From contig OY783192.1 in the NCBI GenBank assembly GCA_963678675.1, positions 26,038,288-26,102,287 of the forward strand: a stretch of DNA of 64,000 bases, in the 5' to 3' direction. The notes under the pieces are model-generated. The model was given only the letters and a program-made list of their open reading frames with translations. It was not told the DNA's origin and did not search any database. The DNA is from Xiphydria camelus (taxonomy: Eukaryota > Arthropoda > Insecta > Hymenoptera > Xiphydriidae). Both the position numbers and the translations under genes were made by a program. This document shows, piece after piece, positions 54,167 to 64,000 of the stretch (positions are counted from its first letter, which is position 1; the number at the start of each line of letters is the position of its first letter).

Positions 54167-57100
54167 AGGTATTATACTTTCTCACACAAGCCGGCTCTGT
54201 CGAAAACAATTTTCGAAACAATCAAGCCCATCTACGAAGAGTTGAGCAGTGACGATCTTCTAAATCGATGCTTAGGTGGTTTCACTCAAAATAGTAATGA
54301 AAGTTTAAACACAACGGTGTGGCCAATAACCACAAAATCTATGTCAAGCGAAAAAACTATACTGGATATTGCTGGGAATCTTGTCGTATTCACTTTCAAC
54401 GATGGAATTTGTAGTGTAATGCAAGTTATACGACAGTTAGAAGCAATTGTTACAATTTCTGCGTTGAGGCAGACCAACTCCGCATCGATTTTTCAAACCA
54501 ATCGCTGACTGAGGCTCCAAAAACAGCTCGAATTTCCTCAAAATCGGCCAGAAAAGAACAAGAACTCAACGTTAACGTAGAAGACCAACTATACGGTGCA
54601 GGCATCGCAGATTAAAGGTAGATATACGATAATTTTCGATCGTAAAACGTTACTTAAAACTTTAAACGCATTTTTCTCAAAACACCATTTAACAAATCGG
54701 GTGAACCGATAGCGGCTACAAATCTTTACCGATTGCCTTCCAATTTTAAGAGTGTATTTTACATATATAATCTAGTAGGACCACGTAGGGATTTTTCGAT
54801 ATATTGTAAACTTTTTTTTATAAACAATTAAATATGAAATTTTTATGTGAAAACATGAACTTTTTGTTAATAAGCTCACCATTTCTTGAAAAATCGATGT
54901 TTTAAAAATTCCCTACGTAGTCTAGTAGTTTGATATATATTAAAGAAAAGTTTTTGGATTTTTGTTCTAGGTTCCGTTTGGGGGTACAGCCGGTTTGCGC
55001 CCATTTTGGATCTCCAAAAAAAACTTATCGTAGAAACCGGATCCAGGAGCGGCCATTTTAATCAAAGATTAAAAAATATTTTTTTGTACCTTTAAAGACA
55101 CTTGATAAAGTACTTCATAAGAAAATTCGACAGCTTTTACTCTACTCCTAAAAAAAAAAGGTGTGAGTGCCGTTGTACTCACGGAGGATGTGTAAACATC
55201 TTACAATTATCTGCGGTCCGAGTTTAATTGAGGAATATGACGTCGTAGTTCGACATAAAGAAGTTTAATTTTTTCTATAATGAAATATTTATTATTATTA
55301 TATTAGATTTATAACTTACTACAGCCCGTCCCGGCTTTGCACGGGTAGATTGTGGATTGATTTTGTCCGTCCACCATTGTTTAAATACATTTTTAATACA
55401 AAACTTTAGTATTTTTCCCGGGCTACGCAATGGTCATATTGGATTTGACCTTGACCATGACCTTCAAGGTTATATCAAGGTCAAATTAATTTTTTTTTTC
55501 ACGTTCAAATGTGTCCTTGACCATTTTTTTCATGTTACCTTTATTGTCAGCGGAGGTCAAATTTAGGTCAAGTATAGTTCGACTTTTGAACACCCTGTAT
55601 AAGATTTACTATCTCAGAAACCTTCGCGGATATGCGTCCAACTGTTCCCCAAATTTTCATCGCAATCGGATGAACGGTTTAGGAAGGCATAATAATCATC
55701 CGTACCGGTACTTTTTGAACACCCTGTATAAGATTTACTAAGAAACCTTCGCGGGTATGCGTCCAACCATTTCCCAACTTTTCATCGCAATCGGATGGAC
55801 GGTTTAGGAAGGCATAATAATCATCAGTACCGGTACTTTTTGAACACCTTTTATAAGATTTATTAACTCAGAAACCTTCGCGGGTATGCGTCCAACCATT
55901 CCCCAAAGTTTCATCGCAATCGGATGAACGGTTTAGGAAAGCATAATAATCATCCGTACCGGTACTTTTTGAACACCCTGTATAAGATGTACTAACTCAT
56001 CGCAATCGGATGAACGGTTTAGGAAGGCATAATAATCATCCGTACCGGTACTTTTTGAACACCCTGTATAAGATTTACTAACTCAAATCTTCGCGGATAT
56101 GCGTCCAACTGTTCCCCAAATTTTCGTCGCAATCGGATGAACGGTTTAGGAAGGCATAATAATAATCCGTACCGGTACTTTTTGAACACCCTGTATAAGA
56201 TTTACTAACTCAGAAACCTTCGCGGGCATGCGTCCAACCATTCCCCAACTTTTCATCGCAATCGGATGAACGGTTTAGGAAGGCATAATAATCATTAGTA
56301 CCGGTACTTTTTGAACACCCTGTATAAGATTTACTAACTCAGAAACTTTCGCGGGCATGCGTCCAACCATTCCCCAAAGTTTCATCGCAATCGGATGAAT
56401 GGTTTAGGAAGGCATTTGATATTACCTTAAAGGTCACGGTCAAGGTCAAATCCAATACGACCACTGGGTAGCCACGGGAAAATCCTTAAAGTTTTGTATT
56501 AAACATTTTTCTCTAAAATGTTTTCCCGTTGAGATAATCCAGCTTGCGCGAATAGTATGCGCAGTAGCGCCACACACACACTGACGCAGTCACATGTACA
56601 CGGCTTACGTCTGACGCTCGATTTCCCAGGAAGGTCCCACCGTAGAGCCATAGCATAGATGTTTACACATCAAAAAGATTCTCAAAATTCTCCTTTTTTG
56701 ACGCGCATGGCGGCCTTTCCCCTTAAATCCGGACACACAGACAGGCAGCCAAACAGAGAGACAGACACACAGATATTTAAAAGACGGTTTTTTATGCCTA
56801 AGTATTGTGCAAGTAAAGCAATACGCCTATATATAGGCATTTATTTGAAATCACAGACAGCCACTTCAATTTTATTTCTGTCTAGATGTCTAGATAAATG
56901 TACGCTTGAATAAATCAAAAGGGACATTTCGTTAGGAGGAAAGAATATTCGTTAACTATTACAATGTTTATTTGATTTAAGCACTTCAAAACTTTTACCT
57001 TGGCGAAATAAATATTGTAATGCTTAATGAATGTTTGCTTCCCCTCACAAAATAATTATTCCGCGACATAAACATATCGTCGTTGAAGATGCAATAACTT

Positions 57101-60100
57101 GTCACACCCCACACCCCACTTGTCCCACACAGAGTTCCTAACCCACAGCAGTGGAATAAATTCGTCATTAAATTCGTGGCTTACAATTAGATGGTATTGC
57201 ACTTATTGTGTGGGATACGAGGCTTATTATTTTTAAAATACCGGATTTATTATAAAGCTGAGATTTTGCATATACGTAAACAAATATACCGCAAGTTTTA
57301 TGACGTCCAAATCTCGTTTTGGCAACTGTGGATTACGAGCTATTGCATCTTCAATGACGATATGATTATTAACGGTGAATACACTCTTCTCGGTTTACTA
57401 AATATATGAAAAGCATTACGTTTATATTAATCATGTTTACGAAACTGCTATGAAACATCCACTTACGATACGCGTAGAATTCAATAGTCTTTTTCATTCT
57501 CGCATTATCTTTTGGCATTGAATTTTAAATAAGAGAGGATTCCGATTTAATGCTTTATCCTTTATACCTAATATAGCTGTTAATATTATCCTGCCGTAAA
57601 TCTGTTCTTACTACCGTACTTCATAGGTATATTCTGTAATTACTATATCTTCGTACGAATCATTAATCTTCACTTTAAGCTTAAATTGAACCATTATCAC
57701 CACTCGCGTTTGGGTCGAATTTAGGATGTCTACAGGGACAGAACTCCTGGGTGTAAGCCTACTCATTATTTGAAAATAATGTAAGGACTTTCGGTATGCA
57801 ACGTCATCCCTATACATTTGATCCTATCGTTTTCAAGAACCTTGGGGTCAACTTTGTGATATAATAGTAGACTGAATCTAGTTAGGAATTTTTTCCCGTT
57901 AGAAATATAAGAAATGGTAAACCGCAGATATAATTTTAGTCTACCTCTATAGAACTGGTATTAAAGGTCTTCGAACTACATTGCGCATTGTATAAACCAC
58001 GTTATTTTACCGATATAAACTTTCAGTTACCTGACTTTAAACGCTTTTCATTTCGTGAAAAGCTACGAAAATATTGAGCTAAATAGTTCATTGAAAAGCA
58101 TCAAATCTTCTGCAACAAATAGGATTCCTTTCACTAACCATACGCTAAAAGTCTAGAAATTATTGCATAAGAAGTGTACGAGAATGTATATTTTTCATAA
58201 CTTTTTTCGTGACCAAACTTCAATTTGTCGGTACGTTTCAAAAAATGGTACAAAAGGTTCAGGTAATGTTGAATAAAGAGTTTTATCCTTTCAGATACTT
58301 TCAAGTTGATTGAGAAATATATAGTGATATTGTTATTACGTACGTTAATAATCAAAACGGCGATCTCTGATTTGCGTGCAGCTATACAATTGATCGATAA
58401 CTTAAATTATTGGTGACTGAACAGCACATTAAATAACGTTTTCATGAATTCAATCTAGGATATGGTTATTTCTATGGTATTTAACATCAAAGTATTTTCG
58501 ATTATTCTGCAGTCCATACATACTTAGAGAATATTGTTTCATAAAGGCTCAATTAAAGTAAGTCTCTTATCAGGATCAAATATTTCGAAATAAATTTTAC
58601 TGTTCATGGGCCTGAATATATTCGAAATTGGGCAAAAAATGCACTTGATTTTGAACATGACATGAAATCCGATAACGGTGGAAATGGTACATATTGGAGA
58701 TTATACTTCATTCAAAGGTGCAGAAATTGATACTAATCTCTACTTTCATTAAAACATTTGTTCGAAATAGCAATGTTAGTCAACAATTTAACATGGCATA
58801 ATATTTAAAGGGGAACTGAATAGATTCGGTGCTGATTTCACCCACAAAAATTGATAGTAAATGGGTCTGAATTCATACAAAGTCGGGTGTGAAAATTTAA
58901 TACAAATCCTAACAGAATGTGAGTTTAAATCAATGAGAATGCCGTTTATTCAGAAGCTATATTTCCTCCAGAGGTGAAGGAGTTGGACATTAGATTGTGT
59001 GCTAATCGTTCATCTTTTTCCTTTATATGGCATTTGTTTACAAAATGACACTAGGAATAATCAATTAAAGAACTGTTCCAGTAGAAAAACTTTAGTTCAA
59101 AATATGAATGACCTCTATTCCGCATGCAGAGGACACATAGAACGGTTAATTGTGTGCATTAAGAAGCTTCACTTTAGATTTTTTTCAAAGACACTCAATT
59201 GATACTCGACTATTTTACTAGACTTTCTCCTCAGTAGGAGATTTGTTCATAAATATAAAATTACGGGTAACAATTTAAAGAACAGTTCCAGTGGAAAAAT
59301 TATGGTTCAAAACACATGTGTACCCTACCTCGTATACAGAGGGCATTTCATGTATCCAGGAGCTTTATACTAGATTTACTCAAAAGGGCGTTCCAATAAA
59401 CGTCCGCAAGTTTGTACTTTACCCTCTTATCTTTACCCATAAAATCAACCCTCAGTACAACTAACTTTAGAGGTACTCATGACTTAAATGTGTTCAGGAA
59501 ATCTTATCTGATAAGTTAAATACATTCTAGTACATCCTCAATGCTCTTTAACATGTTTCTAAAAATGACAGAGACCCTCTATTCGACCTATTAACGTAAG
59601 GATCATTGGACTTCTTCCATTTATTAGATATAACAGTTTCATATCTGATGAAACTATAATTTATTGATTGTACTGATAATTGTAGTGTATAACGCGAACT
59701 AATAATCTACAATTTTTCTTTGAGGAGTCTTTAAAGAACTTAACCATTTCCTCACTGTCATTTAACCCTTTCCAGCCCAAATTATTTTTTTAATTAAAAA
59801 AAAATTCTAGTGTTAAACAGAGGCAGACTCATATTTGAGAAAAAAAGAGTATATTACAAAATGATTCCAATGGAATCATTTGACTGGAAAGGGTTAAAAC
59901 ATTGCCATTTAAATTTTGAACGCGTTTGAACATTTTCAGCGATCAAACAACATTTCTTACAGAGTTACAGATGATAAAGTCAATCAAGAGACATGATGCT
60001 TACCTCACAGGAACTTCTAGGTGGATCTTTTCAAATTTACGAATCTGGGGCCTCTTTACACCCTCCTTATCTTGCAACCGAGCCATGTCCGCTTCACCCT

Positions 60101-60839
60101 TTCTGATACGAGCAATGCGAGCCTTCATCTCGGCCAGTTTCGAGGACTTGTTCAATTTGTCCTTAATTTCCTCGAGACTCATAGACTCGCATTTATTGAG
60201 TCTGTCCATCAGCGAAACTTTCTTCGGGGTGATGGAATCAGCCGCTGGCTGTTCCTCGATCACGTTAGAGCTCTTCTCGATTATTTTTGGTGGAGAATCA
60301 AGCCTCTTAGAAGCTTTCTTCATAGGGCTGAGTGGTCCTTTCTTTTGGAACGGTACGAACTTCTGTGTGCCCTGCGACGACTCACCACTAAGCTTAAGAA
60401 AGGTTTCACGAATATCCGTCTGGCCCTCTCCAACTGTGGAGAGCTTCCGAGCTCGTGGAGTTCGCGAACGAGACGTCATCTTGGAGGCCTTTTGGGCGTT
60501 CAATTTCGGCGAATCGAGCTGGATATTTCTCGCGACGCGATTCGACGATGCGACAGAGGGCTTTCCACTTTCACCCTCGGAACTGCTCGATTTCGATTCC
60601 GCGTCCTCCGTCGAGACGAAAAGAACTTTCGGGCTCTTGTCGTCGCCGTCGCCCTCGTTAACGGTCGGCAACGATTGTTCAAGGATTCGCGTACCTTCGA
60701 GACTTCGTTCCGATGCGATATTACTCACCGAGGACGATTGATTTCTCTCCAGAAGCAGCACCTTGGCTTTGCTTCGCAATTCTTCGGGCGCCTGTCGCTT
60801 TCGAGCATTGAAGTACGCCGTTACGGATGGCTGCGACAT
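49266..60839 (-). CDS. Cdt1: DNA replication licensing factor Cdt1, six exons
   Basis: Cdt1 (Drosophila double parked) loads the MCM helicase at origins with ORC/Cdc6 and is limited by geminin and CRL4-Cdt2. Exons on the minus strand: 60839-60004, 52821-52566, 52069-51733, 51614-51435, 50004-49739 and 49631-49266. All have GT..AG borders and phases that join without a break. The sum is 2241 nt, predicting 746 aa, close to the fly protein. The N-terminus has a PIP box Q3-x-x-V-x-A-Y-F10 with basic residues behind it (RKR), the PCNA-dependent degron. A long Ser/Lys-rich disordered region with SP/TP sites follows. Geminin-binding winged helix: LPLPYNYRLLAETFRCVDT (end of exon 2), then LYNRKETITFKKLK. 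C-terminal MCM-binding winged helix: LPELAKVLRNIFVAEKKG to the end. Start chosen because it brings the PIP box to residue 3. Intron 1 is 7.2 kb and filled with repeats. Confidence 0.93.
50563..50626 (-). CDS. Possible alternative first exon for a short Cdt1 isoform
   Basis: Within intron 4 of Cdt1, read on the minus strand, an ATG opens 21 codons (start MLNMVNGFKVSLADRQV) ending in a strong donor (ATCA then GTGAGT). A TATAAAAG lies ~115 bp upstream (50738-50745). An acceptor at 50092-50093 (CAAGCTATAG) would join it in phase to an extended exon 5 (50091-49739) and then exon 6. The product would contain the Cdt1 C-terminal domain without PIP box and geminin-binding domain. The same acceptor is also in phase with exon 4. 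Purely a prediction; the peptide resembles nothing I recognise. Confidence 0.3.
54105..54162. repeat. TA microsatellite in Cdt1 intron 1
   Basis: About 29 uninterrupted TA units. Minus-strand translations here are Ile/Tyr runs, not genes. Confidence 0.95.
54184..54615 (+). pseudogene. Mutator-like transposase C-terminal fragment, antisense in Cdt1 intron 1
   Basis: Translation gives a segment with IKPIYEELSSDDLLNRCLGG, then FTQNSNESLNTTVWP and LVVFTFNDG, a pattern I know from arthropod proteins annotated as Mutator-like transposase (..LLxKCLxGxTQNxNESxNxxIW...). After a stop at 54506 the frame shifts and finishes with RKEQELNV and VEDQLYGAGIAD before TAA, as in the family's C-terminus. The DDE core upstream is missing. 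The identification is from memory. Confidence 0.68.
55319..56530 (-). mobile_element. Second Helitron copy, inverted, in Cdt1 intron 1
   Basis: Reverse orientation of the family at 555-2010. It begins on this strand with the hairpin end (CAGCCCGTCCCGGCTTTGCACGGG), followed by ~128-bp units carrying AATCGGATGAACGGTTTAGG (near 55668, 55794, 55921, 56008, 56136, 56264 and 56391; one unit shortened) and the AAATCCTTAAAGTTTTGTAT segment. The match ends near 56530; beyond it the sequence differs from copy 1, yet a TCTGT-rich head of similar style lies at 56735-56785 in reverse. The 3' CTRR is imperfect (GTAG). Confidence 0.8.
56790..59990. other. Rest of Cdt1 intron 1
   Basis: AT-rich intronic sequence. 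No coding region of a known family and no clear element borders. Short ORFs are uninformative. Confidence 0.5.
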
Positions 60840-62410
60840 TGTTTATATACGAATATATATATGTATATTCGTCGCGGCTCGCAGTCACGATATCACCGTT
60901 CCGAAGTAAATCGTTGGAAGTGCGGGTAGTTAATTTTTTCTAACCGAAATCACTTGCGAAGGAAGCGTCCGATGATTCGCGATGGCCGTAACAACATAAC
61001 CGCTCCGAACCGAAATCCCGCCGTTTTAGTAGTTTCGGCGCGAAAACAATGACGTCAGCTGACCGAACACCACGCCAGAGGCGGCGGTATTGGCGACTAA
61101 CGAAATTGGGCAAGCTTGGTTTTCAATGGCGAATATATCTCTATTTCGATGCGATAATGCTAGATGGCGCCACGAGTCCACACGGTTTTAAAATCCTAAG
61201 GGTTAAGAAGAATATGAAAAACACAAAGCAATCTTGTACAAAAAGGTACTAAATTGAGAATAAAAATGAATTCTAAACTAAGAAATAAATATGGAATATA
61301 TACTGCCTCTGACACTTTGAAGGCCCCTACATAACATTGCCAACCACGGACAATAGGGGCCATCGAAGTGTACAGTGCTTTATCGACTTCTCTTATGATC
61401 CCACGTATGCCCGAATAAATAAAGTTGATTTTGATTAATCACATAATTTACGGAGACGTAAAACAAAGTGCATATACACAAGTATGAATTTAGAAGTTAA
61501 TCTCTTCCTACAAATCATCGTAAGTGTATTTACGACTTCGGAGGATATACCCTTCAAATTCCGGGCCACGTAGCAAACAATTTTATCACCTCATCGAAAA
61601 CTTCAACGGTCTGAGAATTACGGGACGCGGGCTATTGGAAAGCAAAGACTATATCTCTAGTATAGCTTCCAGTTCGCTTTATCTCCGTAATTGCATTCCA
61701 CTTGAAATAGGAGCTCACATTAGTCACTAGACATTAACGAGGCTGGCGGAGTTTGGAGAAAGATAAATCCATACTTATATAACACCCCGAACTCTTTTTT
61801 AAAGAATTCTGATACAGATTCGAAGCGACCAAGAAATGAACTTAGGTACTTACCTATTCTCCAAAATATTTATTTCATTCGAAACTCCTCTAAATTTTCT
61901 TCCTCTTTACTTAAAAACCAAACTAAGGGTGCCCGTTTAATCGACACAAAGGTATACTTAAATCTCGATATATTCGGGAAAAGAGCTACAGGAGATTTTG
62001 TTATGCAATCTTCTTTGAACTGCTTATAAAGGCTACGGATTTAGAAGTCTAAAAGAGACTCAAATAGACCAATGTACGTAATATTGTATAGGAATTTTAG
62101 CTCATATATATATATATAGATTTTCAAATGCATCAAGTTTTTGTGCTTTATGAGTACTCAGTAAAAAAAAGCAAGCGTATATAAAATAATATAATACAAA
62201 AGAAATACTAAACATGTATTCAATATAAGCACAATTTTTCGTAAATATGTTGCTACAATAAATACAGCGATTAATATAAATCACATTATAACGTAAATTT
62301 AACAATTTATTTAAGATGAATTATTTTTTCAAATTCGTGCAACAAAATAACTGTAAACTTTAGAATAATCGATTATCGTAGCTTGTATGAACGTCAACAC
62401 GATCATATAA
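60840..62410. other. Upstream region of Cdt1
   Basis: The first ~250 bp upstream of the Cdt1 start are more GC-rich (GCGCGAAAACAATGACGTCAGC near 61036, with a TTTCGGCGCGAAA palindrome resembling an E2F site TTTSGCGC). An E2F-type site would fit a replication gene. Further out no gene is seen. Confidence 0.4.
61032..61045. promoter_or_regulatory. Possible E2F-like site upstream of Cdt1
   Basis: GTTTCGGCGCGAAA contains GGCGCGAAA, close to the E2F consensus TTTSGCGCS on the opposite strand, about 200 bp upstream of the Cdt1 ATG. Cdt1/double parked is an E2F target in animals. Sequence match only. Confidence 0.4.
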
Positions 62411-63471
62411 CCCAGACAACAGAAACGTACCTATCCTGTAAATATTCTATGAATATTTCAAAGCAGATATTGAATATCTGCGAGATATCTGTTCGTATTC
62501 AAACGACGTCTATGGTATAAAATATGATCTCCAGATATCAAAATGGTCACTACTCTGTGTACGTGAAATAAATATTCTACAAATTTCATCCGAACATTCT
62601 CCAGATATTTAAGAAATGTTACAAAAATATTATACAGAAATGGGCACATCTCTACTATTTAGAGATAACTTTTACTAATTTTAATACGATAAATGTTAGA
62701 TTTGTCCCGCATTTTTTAAGTTAACGTATTACTAATGGATATTTGGGCAAAGTTATGTGATATTTTTTCGTAGATTAAAATACAATCTTCAAAAAATTAT
62801 TACACCTGCTTACCCTAAAAGTTTATAGATCATACATTAACTGAAAAAGATGCATGACGGACCTCAAATTTTTAATGTTAAAATTAGTAAAAAATATGTA
62901 AAAGTAGTAGAGGTATACCCATATGTATCGAATATATGAGGGGTATAGATGCAAAAGCCACCAAGTCACATTTTGTGAAATCCGAGTCAGACACGGGAAT
63001 TTGTTCCTTATAAGTACGTGCAGTTACAAGCGTATTTTCTACCTGATATTATTAACGGTTTAAGGTGGAATTTGTAACTAAATTATATTCAACCTTATGC
63101 GCGTACTTATAAAGAACAAACTTCCGTGTCCAACTCAGACTTCACAAAAATGTGACTATGTGACTTGGCGGCTTTTGCATCTATACCCTTCATATGCTTT
63201 GCTCGATGACGGTTTGATTTGGCTTTAAAACTAATTTGGAAATATCAAATAACTCAGAATATTAGTTATATTTATATAAAAATCTCATCTTTTCACATAT
63301 TACAGACAATATTCAAGAATATTCAAAGAATTAACATCCCTGAATTATTCGTGAATATTGTCTGCTTCATATCTAATCATAAATATACTAGCAATATGAT
63401 ATAGATATTTTGAATATTTTCAAATAATTTCGAATATCTTAACGATAAATTAATATTTTCTGCTTCTAGGG
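62411..63471. mobile_element. Repeat family copy 2 (inverted relative to 14748-15971)
   Basis: The left end CCCAGACAACAGAAACGTAC and its GAATATCTGCGAGATATCTG region match the reversed right end of copy 1. The right end, reversed (AGCAGAAAATATTAATTTAT then AAGATATTCG and TATTGCTAGTATATTTATGA), matches the left end of copy 1. No transposase. It contains a younger hairpin element. Confidence 0.62.
62932..63194. mobile_element. 263-bp hairpin MITE
   Basis: GGGTATAGATGCAAAAGCC then AAGTCACATTTTGTGAA at the left; TTCACAAAAATGTGAC, GACTTGGCGGCTTTTGCATC and TATACCC at the right. AAGTACGTG and GCGTACTTATA pair further in. Arms ~90 bp. Duplication ambiguous because of ATAT/TCATAT edges. Nested in copy 2 of the larger repeat. 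Confidence 0.72.
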
Positions 63472-63952
63472 ATCCAAAGAAACTTTTCGGTGTCCTTTAA
63501 GTGTTTTAAAATTTCTTATAAGACTTTAAAAAACTCTCTTGAGGTCTCTTCGAGATCATATCAAGACCTGAATTTTCGTTACGGCTAAATGCCTACCCAC
63601 AACGCTAAGTCGTATGCACACTCCTACGTGAATTCCTATTACGGAATAGATGCGGGGAAGCATAACGCGTCAGCGTCTTAATTAATCCGCTCTAATACGC
63701 GGTTCGTCTTAATTAATCCCTCACAAACAGACGCATTTCCTTAGAGCTCCCTAATGGGGTACGATTATCGACCTGGGAGGGTCAACCGAGTTGACAGAGA
63801 AGAGATATTGAGAATGGGCCACCGTTAAAGTGAAATGCAAATTTAAACGAATCGCATGAATCGTCCGGAGGGGCTATATATCTTAGTAAATATTTACTAC
63901 ATAATACATACCATTTGGAAATTGCCTAGGAACACACCAAGCAAGGGACGAA

Positions 63953-63953
<1 letters not shown>
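63472..63953. other. Gene-free right flank
   Basis: TCTTAATTAATCC occurs twice (~63677 and ~63707). No gene or element border recognised. Confidence 0.45.

Positions 63954-64000
<47 letters not shown>
63954..64000. repeat. CT microsatellite at the window end
   Basis: Uninterrupted (CT)n running to the last base, at least 23 units. Confidence 0.95.

Noticed and set aside
54018..54221. ORF with Ile/Tyr run
   Set aside because: Translation of the TA microsatellite.
59926..60929. Long plus-strand ORFs opposite Cdt1 exon 1
   Set aside because: They are antisense shadows of a Ser/Lys/Arg-rich coding exon whose minus-strand frame carries the PIP box and splices correctly.

Overview
This window looks like nuclear DNA from an insect. 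It is AT-rich and has introns with GT..AG boundaries. Its few host genes belong to animal families: a secreted GMC (glucose dehydrogenase-like) oxidoreductase, a TEX47-like protein and the replication licensing factor Cdt1. The mobile elements are of types common in insects: Helitron, Polinton/Maverick, Ty3/gypsy, mariner, Tc1, pogo, PIF/Harbinger, a Mutator-like fragment and many MITEs. The GMC gene and the repeat style fit a holometabolous insect, perhaps a hymenopteran, but the sequence alone does not settle the order.

Layout. 1-4.4 kb: a non-autonomous Helitron with ~129-bp internal tandem units and two TIR elements. 4.4-6.2 kb: a GMC oxidoreductase exon (minus strand); its last coding exon is not found in the window. 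6.2-17.2 kb: a gene desert with MITEs and a ~1.2-kb repeat of which an opposite copy lies at 62.4-63.5 kb. 17.2-18.2 kb: a two-exon TEX47-like gene. 18.6-32.5 kb: a transposon graveyard with a Helitron helicase remnant, a partial Polinton (DNA polymerase, packaging-type ATPase, unknown gene) cut by a pogo-like element with a PHD finger, a gypsy fragment cut by a 161-bp MITE, and a mariner transposase cut by two larger elements, one a 2.4-kb near-perfect foldback. 32.5-35.4 kb: two abutting foldback elements. 35.4-37.8 kb: a decayed Harbinger (MADF/BESS protein and transposase start) and MITEs. 38.2-45.8 kb: a nested stack of TIR elements at least four levels deep. 45.9-46.9 kb: a dead Tc1 transposase. 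49.3-60.8 kb: Cdt1, six exons on the minus strand (predicted 746 aa), with a 7.2-kb first intron holding a Mutator-like fragment and a second Helitron copy. 60.8-64 kb: intergenic repeats, ending in a CT microsatellite.

The host genes are unrelated single-copy loci, not a pathway cluster. The main interest is the insertion archaeology. Target-site duplications (TA, TAA/TTA, TTAA, TATA, ATG) and resumption of interrupted reading frames let many insertions be placed to the base and ordered in time. Several different families share an AGG-type terminus with a TAA or TTA duplication, which suggests mobilisation by related Harbinger-like transposases. I found no convincing new cellular system. The candidates most worth testing are the internal first exon that would make an N-terminally truncated Cdt1, the long foldbacks as a source of double-stranded RNA, and the THAP/SWIM element. 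Family calls rest on recognition by eye and no search was run.
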